Origin: Alteromonas sp. 5E99-2
Lineage (GTDB): Bacteria; Pseudomonadota; Gammaproteobacteria; Enterobacterales; Alteromonadaceae
DNA length: 64,000 nucleotides
Assembly: GCF_017368475.1 (NCBI RefSeq)
Contig: NZ_JAFNJE010000001.1
Coordinates: forward strand, 124,001 to 188,000
Direction of reading: 5' to 3'
Shown here: in pieces, positions 57,056-64,000 of the stretch
Layout of the letters: every line of letters begins with the position of its first letter
How positions within the stretch are numbered: position 1 is the first letter of the stretch
The notes under the pieces: model-generated
Databases searched by the model: none
What the model saw: the letters and a program-made list of their open reading frames with translations, nothing else
Told to the model about the DNA's origin: nothing
Position numbers and translations under genes: made by a program

Positions 57056-58045
57056 TTATCTAGCAGCTTGAGACTTATCCCAAGATACCCAACGCTGAAT
57101 CATTAACATGCCACGATCTAATAGAAACCCGATAACGCCAATCACCAACACTGCCGTCATTATTCTGCTCAATGAAGACGAACTACCATTTTGGAATTCA
57201 TCCCATATGAATTTACCTAGACCTGGGTTTTGCGCTAGCATTTCTGCCGCAATCAATACCATCCAAGCAATACCTAATGACATTCTCATACCTGTAAAAA
57301 TAGCTGGAATGGACGCAGGTAAAACGATCTTTTGAATATTTTTCAAAGGTGACAAACGAAGTACTTTGCCTACATTTACCCAATCAGAATTAACACTAGA
57401 AACACCTATAGATGTGTTAATGACCATTGGCCAAATACAGCACAACATTACAGTGATAACCGAGTTAACGAACGACTTCGCAAAAAAGGGGTCATCCGAC
57501 ACATATAAAGCGCTCACAACCATAGTTACCAAGGGTAACCAGGCTAAAGGAGAGACGGGTTTAAATATTTGTATGATTGGGTTAATAGCTTCGTTAAGTG
57601 GCTTACTCAGACCCACAGCAATTCCCAAAGGAATAGCGAATGAAGCTGCCAATAAAAATCCACTCATAACGGTAACTAAACTAGTCCCAATTTGATCAAG
57701 AAACGTCTCTTTACCTGTGTAAGCACGAACTTTAGGTACGTAGTTTGGATCTTTCGCAACACGATCAGCATTTCTTTTTTCCTGACGCTCGTAAAATGCG
57801 TCAGCTTTAGCACGTTCAGCGACATGTTCTTGGTATAAGTTTTTTACTTGTTCAGCAACTGATGCCGGCCCCGGAAAACTACCTAAAGACGTATCAACCT
57901 GTTTTGCCAATAATCCCCAAAGTAACAAGAACGCAGCTATCCCCAAAACGGGTAAAGCAACTTGCTTAAGAATAGCCAAGGCCTGTAGAGGCAGGCTTTC
58001 GCCTGACTCCGCAGCACCTGTAAATCGCTGAATCAATGCATTCAT
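57056..58045 (-). CDS. nrtB: Nitrate ABC transporter, permease
   Basis: The permease of nitrate uptake. The 329-residue protein has an N-terminal helix (about 28-48), a charged ~60-residue segment (rich in Ala, Glu, Lys and Arg) that leads to the membrane core (about 125-320), and the EAA loop [26 protein letters not shown] in two parts. Start overlaps the nrtA stop by 4 nt (ATGA). The family also includes cyanate and bicarbonate permeases, but the operon makes nitrate or nitrite the substrate. Confidence 0.9.
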   Translation of the reverse strand: MNALIQRFTGAAESGESLPLQALAILKQVALPVLGIAAFLLLWGLLAKQVDTSLGSFPGPASVAEQVKNLYQEHVAERAKADAFYERQEKRNADRVAKDPNYVPKVRAYTGKETFLDQIGTSLVTVMSGFLLAASFAIPLGIAVGLSKPLNEAINPIIQIFKPVSPLAWLPLVTMVVSALYVSDDPFFAKSFVNSVITVMLCCIWPMVINTSIGVSSVNSDWVNVGKVLRLSPLKNIQKIVLPASIPAIFTGMRMSLGIAWMVLIAAEMLAQNPGLGKFIWDEFQNGSSSSLSRIMTAVLVIGVIGFLLDRGMLMIQRWVSWDKSQAAR

Positions 58046-59400
58046 AGCTTGTCGCCTTTCTTCAAGCCAATCGCAAACTTGTTGATATAAGCGTTAGGCG
58101 CTTTACCGTCATACACTATGTTGTCAATGAAATGTGTTTGCGGAGGTCTAAACCCATCTTCTGTTGCAAAGTCAGGGAATTCGCTTGCAGAAACTAGTTT
58201 TTCTTCAATAAGAGATTCAGCCGCCTTTTGATATAAATCAGGACGATATACTTTCGCGGCAATATCTTTGTACCAGCTATCAGGCTTGTCTTCGCTGATT
58301 TGTCCCCAACGGCGCATCTGAGTTAGGTACCAAATTGCGTCTGAGTAGTAAGGGAAAGTCGCGTTGTAACGAAAGAACACATTGAAGTCAGGTACAGAAC
58401 GTTTATCGCCTTTTTCATATTCAAATGTGCCCGTCATACTATTTGCAATTACGTCGTAATCTGCACCAACATAGTTAGACTGAGACAAGATTTTAACTGC
58501 CGCAGGGCGGTTAGCATTATCGTTTTCATCTAACCATTTAGCCGCACGGATCATAGCTCTAACTAAACGGATAGTGGTATTGGGGTATTTTTCAGCAAAC
58601 TCTTCTGTAATACCGAATACTTTTTCTGGGTTGTTTTTCCAAATTTCGTAATCAGTCACTACTGGAACACCGATACCTTTAAATACGGCTTGTTGGTTCC
58701 ACGGCTCGCCTACGCAATACCCGCTAATCGTTCCAGCTTCTAACGTAGAAGGCATTTGCGGTGGAGGTGTTACTGAAAGTAAAACATCAGCATCTAGTTG
58801 ACCTGAAGTATCACCTTTATGAGGTGCATAGTAACCAGGGTGAAGACCACCAGCAGCTAACCAGTAGCGCAACTCATAGTTATGGGTAGATACAGGGAAA
58901 ACCATCCCCATGTTGAACGGTTTACCCGCTGCATGAATTTCTTCAACTACAGGCTTAAGCGCATCAGCTTTAATAGGATGAACAGGCTTGCCATCCGCTT
59001 GCTTAGGAATATGTTTCTTCATTTTTTCCCAAACGTCATTTGAAACAGTAATACCATTACCGTTCAAATCCATTGAGAAAGGAGTGATTATGTTTGCTTT
59101 AGTTCCATAACCGATTGTAGCGGCGATTGGCTGTCCAGCTAACATGTGCGCGCCATCTAAACGGCCAGTTACTACACCATCTAACAACACTTTCCAGTTT
59201 GCTTGCGCTTCAATTGTTACGTAAAGGCCTTCGTCTTCGAAATACCCGTTTTCATAAGCCACAGCGATAGGCGCCATATCTGTCAGTTTGATAAAGCCAA
59301 AAGTAAGCTCTTCTTTTTCGGGGTAACCCAATTCATCTGCCGTGGCCGACACTGCCAACGTACATGCAGCGGCGACGATCAATTTGCGAAGTGATAACAT
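58042..59400 (-). CDS. nrtA: Nitrate ABC transporter, substrate-binding protein
   Basis: A 452-residue binding protein with a Sec signal peptide (ending SATA). The NrtA/CmpA fold is visible: [53 protein letters not shown], and [13 protein letters not shown]. It catches nitrate or nitrite in the periplasm. The gene has GGGAG 6 nt before its ATG and is preceded by a leader with a terminator hairpin. The cytoplasmic sensor NasS upstream is related (both have DGAHMLA). Confidence 0.92.
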   Translation of the reverse strand: MLSLRKLIVAAACTLAVSATADELGYPEKEELTFGFIKLTDMAPIAVAYENGYFEDEGLYVTIEAQANWKVLLDGVVTGRLDGAHMLAGQPIAATIGYGTKANIITPFSMDLNGNGITVSNDVWEKMKKHIPKQADGKPVHPIKADALKPVVEEIHAAGKPFNMGMVFPVSTHNYELRYWLAAGGLHPGYYAPHKGDTSGQLDADVLLSVTPPPQMPSTLEAGTISGYCVGEPWNQQAVFKGIGVPVVTDYEIWKNNPEKVFGITEEFAEKYPNTTIRLVRAMIRAAKWLDENDNANRPAAVKILSQSNYVGADYDVIANSMTGTFEYEKGDKRSVPDFNVFFRYNATFPYYSDAIWYLTQMRRWGQISEDKPDSWYKDIAAKVYRPDLYQKAAESLIEEKLVSASEFPDFATEDGFRPPQTHFIDNIVYDGKAPNAYINKFAIGLKKGDKL

Positions 59401-59414
59401 TTATTTCTCCCAAT

Positions 59415-59463
59415 AAAAAAGCCCACTGCACGCTGTTGCTTTTAAAACAGTTGCTAGTGAGCT
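59415..59463 (-). terminator. Leader terminator before nrtA
   Basis: On the minus strand an AGCTCACT arm (from 59463) pairs with AGTGGGCT, with a second pairing block inside (AACTGTT against AACAGCG), and six T residues follow (59415-59420). It ends only ~4 nt before the nrtA ribosome binding site, so it is not a gene-end terminator. It would block nrtA transcription unless antitermination occurs, as in the nasF leader of Klebsiella. Confidence 0.8.
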
Positions 59464-59496
59464 TCGATGCTAAATATCAAATTTTTAATGTTACAG

Positions 59497-59518
59497 AAAA
59501 CTACGCCGTTGCAGTTTT
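59497..59518 (-). promoter_or_regulatory. ANTAR-type leader hairpin with hexaloop
   Basis: On the minus strand AAAACTGC pairs with GTAGTTTT (one G-U) around a 6-nt loop AACGGC. The ANTAR RNA motif needs hexanucleotide loops with A at position 1 and G at position 4; this loop fits both. A second, less typical hairpin (59463-59481, loop of 7) follows. NasT upstream is an ANTAR protein, so this is its likely target. Confidence 0.6.
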
Positions 59519-59533
59519 TGATTTCGAAAACTA

Positions 59534-59561
59534 TTTATACACAATTCATGCCAAATTACAA
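59534..59561 (-). promoter_or_regulatory. Possible sigma-70 promoter for the nrtA leader
   Basis: TATAAA (59539-59534) with TTGTAA (59561-59556) 16 nt upstream. It lies in the 200-nt gap between nasS and nrtA. Transcription from here would start close before the hexaloop hairpin. Transcripts from the nasT promoter would also read through this leader. Confidence 0.4.
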
Positions 59562-59601
59562 AACCCTTTACAATCAAAAGCTTGAATTAAGGACGTAGTC
59601 A

Positions 59602-60693
59602 TCACACACTGATCTCTTCACTCTTTGGGTGCATCGTTTGCGCATTAACAGCGCAATGATAGATATCTTCGCGAAACACTGACGCAATAAAAGATTGAGA
59701 CCTTACATCCTCTTTTACATGGCCGGCGGATATCATTTGATTTAATACCCATTCACCTTGAGATATTGAAGGGCAATTATCATGAGTACCATTTTCTTGA
59801 CCAAATAAATTGTACAAGGGCACCGAGCGTGGATTTTGACCAACTTGCGTTAAACAACTTCCTAGCAAAGATGGAGTAAGTACGTCTAGCTGAGTATCTA
59901 AGTAGGCTTTATCCGATAACATACGTGCCGCTTCAAAACGATTTGGTAGAGGCACTAACCATGCACAGGCTTCTCTAAGAGCACCAATTAATGCTACAAC
60001 AGAAGCTTCATTTTCTTCGCCCCAAGTACGCTTTAACCCTAACACTTTCTCAGGCATCGCCGGCCATATATCGCAGGATGTTACCGCAGTAACTCCAATA
60101 CCTGAGCGAACGGCTTGCGCATTCCAAGGACTCCCTACACAAAATCCATCTATATCACCTCGTTTCATTGCATCTACCATTTTAGAAGGTGGCACAACAA
60201 TGACATTAACGGCATCAATAGGAATATGATATTGAGCTAACCAACTACGGAGCTGATAAAAATGGCAACTATAAGGAAATACAGTAGCAAACGTCAGCTT
60301 TTTCCCTATTTGAGCTCTGTCATCTATTAACCTTGCAAGACGAGATGCAGGTAATGGCAATGAATACTCAATACCTGCAGTATGTTTACCAACACATTCT
60401 TCAAATACGTGATTTGAAAGTGTAATCCCATTACCTTGGCGGCTCAGTACAAAAGGAGTAACAACATCTACAGCTTGTCCCCCAAGGCCCAATGCACTCG
60501 CAAAAGGCATAGGCGCCAACATGTGAGCGCCATCAATTAAATTCGCGTGTAACTTGTCTCTTAGCGTTGCCCAAGAATTCTGGCGACATAAAGTGACATC
60601 TAGTCCCCACTTTTCAAAAAAGCCAAGATGCTTAGCGACAACTAATGGTACGCAATCGGTAAGAGGCATAAAGCCCAGAGTTAAGGGAGTCAT
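59602..60693 (-). CDS. nasS: Nitrate/nitrite sensor NasS (cytoplasmic NrtA homologue)
   Basis: A 363-residue NrtA-like protein without signal peptide. Motifs match the transporter protein: LGFMPLTDCVPLVVAKHLGFFEKWGL in part, DGAHMLAPMPFASALGLG, NGITLSNH, and GFCVGSPWNAQAV. NasS holds NasT inactive until nitrate or nitrite binds to NasS. The missing signal peptide and the place next to nasT (1-nt gap) support the sensor role over a second transporter protein. Its gene is followed by the nrtA leader. Confidence 0.9.
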   Translation of the reverse strand: MTPLTLGFMPLTDCVPLVVAKHLGFFEKWGLDVTLCRQNSWATLRDKLHANLIDGAHMLAPMPFASALGLGGQAVDVVTPFVLSRQGNGITLSNHVFEECVGKHTAGIEYSLPLPASRLARLIDDRAQIGKKLTFATVFPYSCHFYQLRSWLAQYHIPIDAVNVIVVPPSKMVDAMKRGDIDGFCVGSPWNAQAVRSGIGVTAVTSCDIWPAMPEKVLGLKRTWGEENEASVVALIGALREACAWLVPLPNRFEAARMLSDKAYLDTQLDVLTPSLLGSCLTQVGQNPRSVPLYNLFGQENGTHDNCPSISQGEWVLNQMISAGHVKEDVRSQSFIASVFREDIYHCAVNAQTMHPKSEEISV

Positions 60694-60694
60694 G

Positions 60695-61288
60695 TTACAT
60701 ATCCAGCATGGTCGCGACCGACAAAATATTTTTCGCGACGTGTTCTATAGTTTGGCTCATGTCCATAGCGTTTTTACGAAGTAAAGAGTAGGCCTCTTTC
60801 TCAGTTAGTCCTTTGGTTTCCATTAGCCATATTTTTGCTTGTTCTACGGTTTTTTGCTTAGTTAACTGCTGTTGCGTAGAGGCGAGTTCATTCTTTAATT
60901 GCTGATGTTCATCAAAGCGCGCTAAGGCAATTTCAATAATCGTGCGCACTCGCGTAGGGTCTACGTCTCCTACAATATATGCACTAACCCCAGATTTAAC
61001 TAACGAATTAATTGTGTCTGTATCTTCATTTTGTGAAAACATCACCACAGGCTTCGGGTTCGCCGCAGACATAACAGATAAGCTTTCAACAATATCTCGG
61101 TCTGGCGATTCAACGTCCATTAAAATTAAATCGGGCTGATACTCTTCAACCAAACGCAAAAAAACGGCGCTACCAGAAGACAAGTGGGTCACAGAATATT
61201 TTTCGGGATCCAGTGCGTTTATCATTTTTTGCGCTTTTTCGGCGTCTTTTTCAATGAGAAGCACCTGAAGACAAGAATCGAAGGCCAT
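60695..61288 (-). CDS. nasT: ANTAR-domain antitermination regulator NasT
   Basis: A two-domain protein of ~197 residues: receiver-like domain (about 10-125; LILMDVESPDRDIVESLSVM, VVMFSQ) and C-terminal ANTAR domain (about 135-195; KQKTVEQAKIWLMETKGLTEKEAYSLLRKNAM in parts). ANTAR domains bind paired hexaloop hairpins in leader RNAs and prevent termination. NasT is kept in check by NasS. Start is ATG 61288; ATG 61303 is also in frame, and neither has a clear ribosome binding site. It is first in the nas block, downstream of a sigma-54-type promoter. Confidence 0.9.
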   Translation of the reverse strand: MAFDSCLQVLLIEKDAEKAQKMINALDPEKYSVTHLSSGSAVFLRLVEEYQPDLILMDVESPDRDIVESLSVMSAANPKPVVMFSQNEDTDTINSLVKSGVSAYIVGDVDPTRVRTIIEIALARFDEHQQLKNELASTQQQLTKQKTVEQAKIWLMETKGLTEKEAYSLLRKNAMDMSQTIEHVAKNILSVATMLDM

Positions 61289-61330
61289 ACAACAATTGAG
61301 CATCAAGAAATTAACTTATTCGGTTACACA

Positions 61331-61346
61331 AGCAAAATCCTATCCA
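61331..61346 (-). promoter_or_regulatory. Sigma-54-type promoter of nasT
   Basis: On the minus strand TGGATAG-N4-TTGCT has the required GG (-24) and GC (-12) at exact spacing, plus the TTGCW element; three positions in GCAC of the -24 box differ. It lies ~45 nt before the nasT ATG. NtrC-like boxes upstream support it. Confidence 0.6.
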
Positions 61347-61400
61347 CTTTGATGAAACCAAGTACTCCAAGGGAAAACATTTTCTCATTGGACAAAAAAA

Positions 61401-61434
61401 ACCAAAGCAGTGCAATGTCGCACCAAAGCAGTGC
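61401..61434. promoter_or_regulatory. Two tandem NtrC-like boxes
   Basis: ACCAAAGCAGTGC occurs at 61401-61413 and 61422-61434, 21 bp apart (two helix turns). With the preceding GC, the second copy (61420-61434) matches the NtrC consensus GCACCAAAATGGTGC at 12 of 15 positions. The pair is ~60-90 nt upstream of the sigma-54 promoter, a normal place for an NtrC enhancer. Confidence 0.6.
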
Positions 61435-61586
61435 GTGAATTGTTTTTTATTAGGAATTACAGCAACCAGTTTCGTGACCGAAAGAAGTCTTACAAGAGGT
61501 CGTAGTACGAGCTTTTACTATTCTCGATATTCAAAGCAGTTTGATAACCTATGAAATGGGGCTTAGCTTGTTAGCGTAAAACGTTT

Positions 61587-62078
61587 TCAGCGTGTTTGAT
61601 TAATGTGATTAATTAACCCTTCACTAGCATATTCAATTAACTCTAATACGATTTCAAAACCTCTCATTCCTCCCCTATAAGGATCAGGAACATCAACGAC
61701 TCTACTTCGAATATTTTCATTTGCATAACTCATAAGTAACTGCGTTTTTTTAGCAGTTTCTTCATTGCCTAAAGCAATCAGGTTATCAAGGTTAGAAGAG
61801 TCCATAGGAAGGATATAGTCGAAGTTTTCTAAGTCTTCCATTACTACTTTACGACTTTGAATTCCAGCAAAACTATAGCCTTTATCCCTTGCCACTTTCT
61901 GCGACCTTTTGTCCGCAGGCTTACCGGGATGAACACAATGTGTGCCTGCCGAATCAACTTTACAATCGAGACCTGCATTCAACGCCTTATGCCGAAACAC
62001 AGCTTCTGCCGTAGTGGAGCGACAAATATTGGCGTAGCATACAAATAAAATTGATGGTTTCTTAATATTAGCAGACAC
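61587..62078 (-). CDS. Low-molecular-weight protein tyrosine phosphatase
   Basis: A 163-residue phosphatase with catalytic loop CYANICRS (C-x5-R-S near residue 14) and the acid Asp in VPDPYRGG near residue 130. In many bacteria such enzymes (Wzb) work with a tyrosine autokinase in exopolysaccharide export. No kinase is in the window, but the adjacent rfbB and rfbD support a surface-polysaccharide link. Next to rfbB (gap 12 nt) on the same strand, so it is probably in one operon with it. Confidence 0.88.
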   Translation of the reverse strand: MSANIKKPSILFVCYANICRSTTAEAVFRHKALNAGLDCKVDSAGTHCVHPGKPADKRSQKVARDKGYSFAGIQSRKVVMEDLENFDYILPMDSSNLDNLIALGNEETAKKTQLLMSYANENIRSRVVDVPDPYRGGMRGFEIVLELIEYASEGLINHINQTR

Positions 62079-62090
62079 AGCTATTTCCCT

Positions 62091-63179
62091 TTAATGACCT
62101 AAACGCTCTCGTTGGTAACTGCCATCTTGCACTCTTTGGCACCACTCACGGTTGTCTAAATACCACTGTACCGTTTTACGAATACCCGATTCAAACGTTT
62201 CTTGAGGTGTCCACCCCAATTCTTTTTCTATCTTAGCCGCATCAATTGCATAGCGCATGTCGTGGCCAGGGCGATCTTTTACGTAAGTAATCAAGGCTTC
62301 GTATGAACTAGACTTGGGCACTAGATCATCCAAAATTGTGCAAATGGTCTTAACCACGTCCAAATTTTGCTTTTCGTTGTGTCCACCAATGTTATAAGTT
62401 TCACCTATTGCGCCTTTTGTCGCCACTGTGACTAAGGCACGAGCGTGATCTTCAACAAATAGCCAATCTCTAATTTGGTTACCTTTGCCGTATACAGGTA
62501 ATGGCTTGCCCTCAAGCGCATTCAAAATAACTAAAGGCACCAACTTTTCTGGGAAATGATAAGGGCCATAATTATTTGAGCAATTGGTAATCAAAGTGGG
62601 TAGTTTAAATGTACGCAACCAAGCACGTACTAAATGATCAGATGCAGCTTTAGACGCAGAATACGGAGAGCTTGGTGCATAAGCCGTAGTTTCAGTGAAC
62701 AAAGGTAACTCGGTATTATCATCTTCCACTTCATCCGGGTGTGGTAAATCACCATAGACTTCATCAGTGGATATATGATGAAAACGAAACGCTGCTTTTT
62801 TCTCGTCATTTAGACTATCAAAATAGCCTCTGGCCTGCTCAAGCAACTGATAAGTTCCTATGATATTGGTTTGCATAAATTCACCGGGGCCATCAATGGA
62901 ACGGTCTACATGAGATTCAGCTGCAAGATGCATAATTATGTCAGGCTGATGCTGCGCTAATACTCTAGCCACTTCCTTACCATCACATATATCGACTTGT
63001 TCAAAATGGTAACGGGAATTGCTGCTTACTTCTGTCAAAGATTCTAAATTTCCAGCATAAGTAAGCTTATCAAGGTTAATAACCTTATAATCTGTGTCAT
63101 TAATTAAGTGGCGAACAACCGCTGAGCCGATAAAGCCTGCACCACCTGTTACCAACAAAGTTTTATTATTCTTTTCCAT
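62091..63179 (-). CDS. rfbB: dTDP-glucose 4,6-dehydratase
   Basis: RfbB (RmlB) makes dTDP-4-keto-6-deoxyglucose for dTDP-rhamnose. The 362-residue short-chain dehydrogenase family protein has the NAD motif [30 protein letters not shown], the catalytic TDEVYG and [15 protein letters not shown] (Tyr-x3-Lys). Start ATG 63179 chosen; the earlier in-frame ATG at 63218 overlaps the rfbD end by 20 nt. It follows rfbD by 19 nt. Confidence 0.95.
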   Translation of the reverse strand: MEKNNKTLLVTGGAGFIGSAVVRHLINDTDYKVINLDKLTYAGNLESLTEVSSNSRYHFEQVDICDGKEVARVLAQHQPDIIMHLAAESHVDRSIDGPGEFMQTNIIGTYQLLEQARGYFDSLNDEKKAAFRFHHISTDEVYGDLPHPDEVEDDNTELPLFTETTAYAPSSPYSASKAASDHLVRAWLRTFKLPTLITNCSNNYGPYHFPEKLVPLVILNALEGKPLPVYGKGNQIRDWLFVEDHARALVTVATKGAIGETYNIGGHNEKQNLDVVKTICTILDDLVPKSSSYEALITYVKDRPGHDMRYAIDAAKIEKELGWTPQETFESGIRKTVQWYLDNREWCQRVQDGSYQRERLGH

Positions 63180-63198
63180 TCGCTTTAATTCCAATAAA

Positions 63199-64000
63199 TT
63201 AGTTTGCCGAAAGCTCATCTAGCATAGAGCTGAGTTGCGCTTTCCAATGATGTGTGGGCGAATCTGCAAACACGCGCCGAGTAACGGTTTTATCCAGTAC
63301 GCTATACAAAGGACGACTCGCGGGAGTGGGGTAATCTTTTGTGGGTATAGGTTTTATAGGGATAGCTTGAGACAACAATCCTTTTGCAATGCCTAGCTCT
63401 TGAATCGCTATTGCAAAATCATACCAGCTAGTCACTCCTTCATCAGACCAATGATAAACACCTGATAATGATTTTGTAGCCGCTTCAACACAGGCTAACG
63501 CTAACCCTTTTGCCCAAGTAGGGCTGCCTACCTGATCGTCAATAACTGTCAGAGCCGGTTTCGAGGCCATTAACGTTAGCATTGTTTTTACGAAGTTATT
63601 CCCCGCCGCAGAATACACCCACGAGGTACGTATAATACAACTCGACTCTGGCAATACTTGCTGTATTGCTTCTTCCCCTGCGGCTTTGGATGCACCATAA
63701 ACCCCTTGAGGATCTCGTACGTCATCAACTTTATAAGGGCTGCCTTTGTCCCCTTTAAAAACATAATCTGTAGACACATGTACCATAGAGATATTGGCTA
63801 GCTTACATGCGTTTGCCAACTTAGATACTGCTTCACTATTTAAAGCAAAAGCGCCTTCTTTCTCACTTTCCGCCTTATCCACAGCTGTATAGGCTGAAGC
63901 GTTTATCAATGCGTCCGGGTTGTATTTTTCAATGACTGAACGAATACTCTCATCAGACATAACATCAATGTCATTTCTACCGACACAAACGACGCTAGCC
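63199..64000 (-). CDS. rfbD: dTDP-4-dehydrorhamnose reductase, 5' end cut by window edge
   Basis: RfbD (RmlD) reduces dTDP-4-keto-rhamnose to dTDP-rhamnose. Visible motifs: [44 protein letters not shown] (Tyr-x3-Lys), [18 protein letters not shown]. The reading frame is open to the right edge ([17 protein letters not shown]), matching the family N-terminal region after the Rossmann loop, so the true start lies outside the window; ATG 63960 is internal. The order rfbD-rfbB is that of a rhamnose cassette. Confidence 0.93.
   Translation of the reverse strand, partial: ASVVCVGRNDIDVMSDESIRSVIEKYNPDALINASAYTAVDKAESEKEGAFALNSEAVSKLANACKLANISMVHVSTDYVFKGDKGSPYKVDDVRDPQGVYGASKAAGEEAIQQVLPESSCIIRTSWVYSAAGNNFVKTMLTLMASKPALTVIDDQVGSPTWAKGLALACVEAATKSLSGVYHWSDEGVTSWYDFAIAIQELGIAKGLLSQAIPIKPIPTKDYPTPASRPLYSVLDKTVTRRVFADSPTHHWKAQLSSMLDELSAN

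Noticed and set aside
59545-59560. Sigma-54 promoter before nrtA (TGGCATG on the minus strand)
   Set aside because: The -12 GC is missing at the required spacing (TTGT-like sequence is off register), while a sigma-70-like pair fits better.
59602-60693. Second periplasmic nitrate-binding protein
   Set aside because: It lacks a signal peptide and is joined to nasT, so the cytoplasmic sensor NasS is the better call.

Overview
The window looks like chromosome of a marine gammaproteobacterium of the order Alteromonadales (Glaciecola/Paraglaciecola/Alteromonas-like). This is inferred from the AT-rich base use, the gene content (two large TonB-dependent receptors, ovothiol genes, glrK-qseG-glrR, GspAB, several c-di-GMP proteins) and the close resemblance of housekeeping proteins (LeuC, SrmB, HemW, CyoB, NirB) to gammaproteobacterial families. 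No phage, integrase, complete insertion sequence or CRISPR array is visible. The species cannot be fixed from the sequence alone.

Left part (1-19.3 kb): the end of a leucine operon (leuB partial, leuC, leuD) is followed by an HD-GYP protein and, convergent to it, a gspA-gspB pair of the type II secretion assembly system. Next come cca, srmB-rdgB-hemW (overlapping genes), a YggN-like gene, a REC-CheC response regulator with a PAS partner, small unknown genes, fadE, a GGDEF-EAL protein, tdk and a tRNA with a CAU anticodon that has the features of tRNA-Ile2.

Middle part (19.3-46.8 kb): a cyoABCDE-type bo3 quinol oxidase operon runs into SCO, an unknown secreted protein and a PCuAC copper chaperone, with a thioredoxin-like gene convergent to them. 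Then follow ovoA and a PLP enzyme that is probably ovoB (ovothiol synthesis), a 1020-residue TonB receptor, modABC (molybdate uptake; modA seems to start at CTG), the glrK-qseG-glrR operon, an EF-hand protein, gpmA, a second TonB receptor, a 117-bp inverted-repeat element and a penicillin-acylase-family lipoprotein.

Right part (46.8-61.4 kb): one long minus-strand nitrate assimilation block. It reads nasT, nasS, leader RNA, nrtA, nrtB, nrtD, outer-membrane porin, nirB, nirD, nasA, cobA, trpD2/ybiB, mobA. It takes nitrate from outer membrane to ammonium and also makes siroheme precursor and the molybdopterin guanine dinucleotide needed by NasA; modABC elsewhere in the window supplies the molybdate. 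The regulatory DNA is unusually readable: a sigma-54-type promoter with two NtrC-like boxes 21 bp apart before nasT, and a leader before nrtA with an ANTAR-type hexaloop hairpin and an intrinsic terminator, the expected target of NasT antitermination.

Right edge (61.6-64 kb): a low-molecular-weight protein tyrosine phosphatase, rfbB and a partial rfbD, probably the border of a surface-polysaccharide locus.

Best leads for something new: a DUF3391-like N-terminal domain shared by the HD-GYP protein and GspB, which links c-di-GMP-type architecture to secretin assembly; the HD-GYP protein with a lost catalytic His; and the nas control region.
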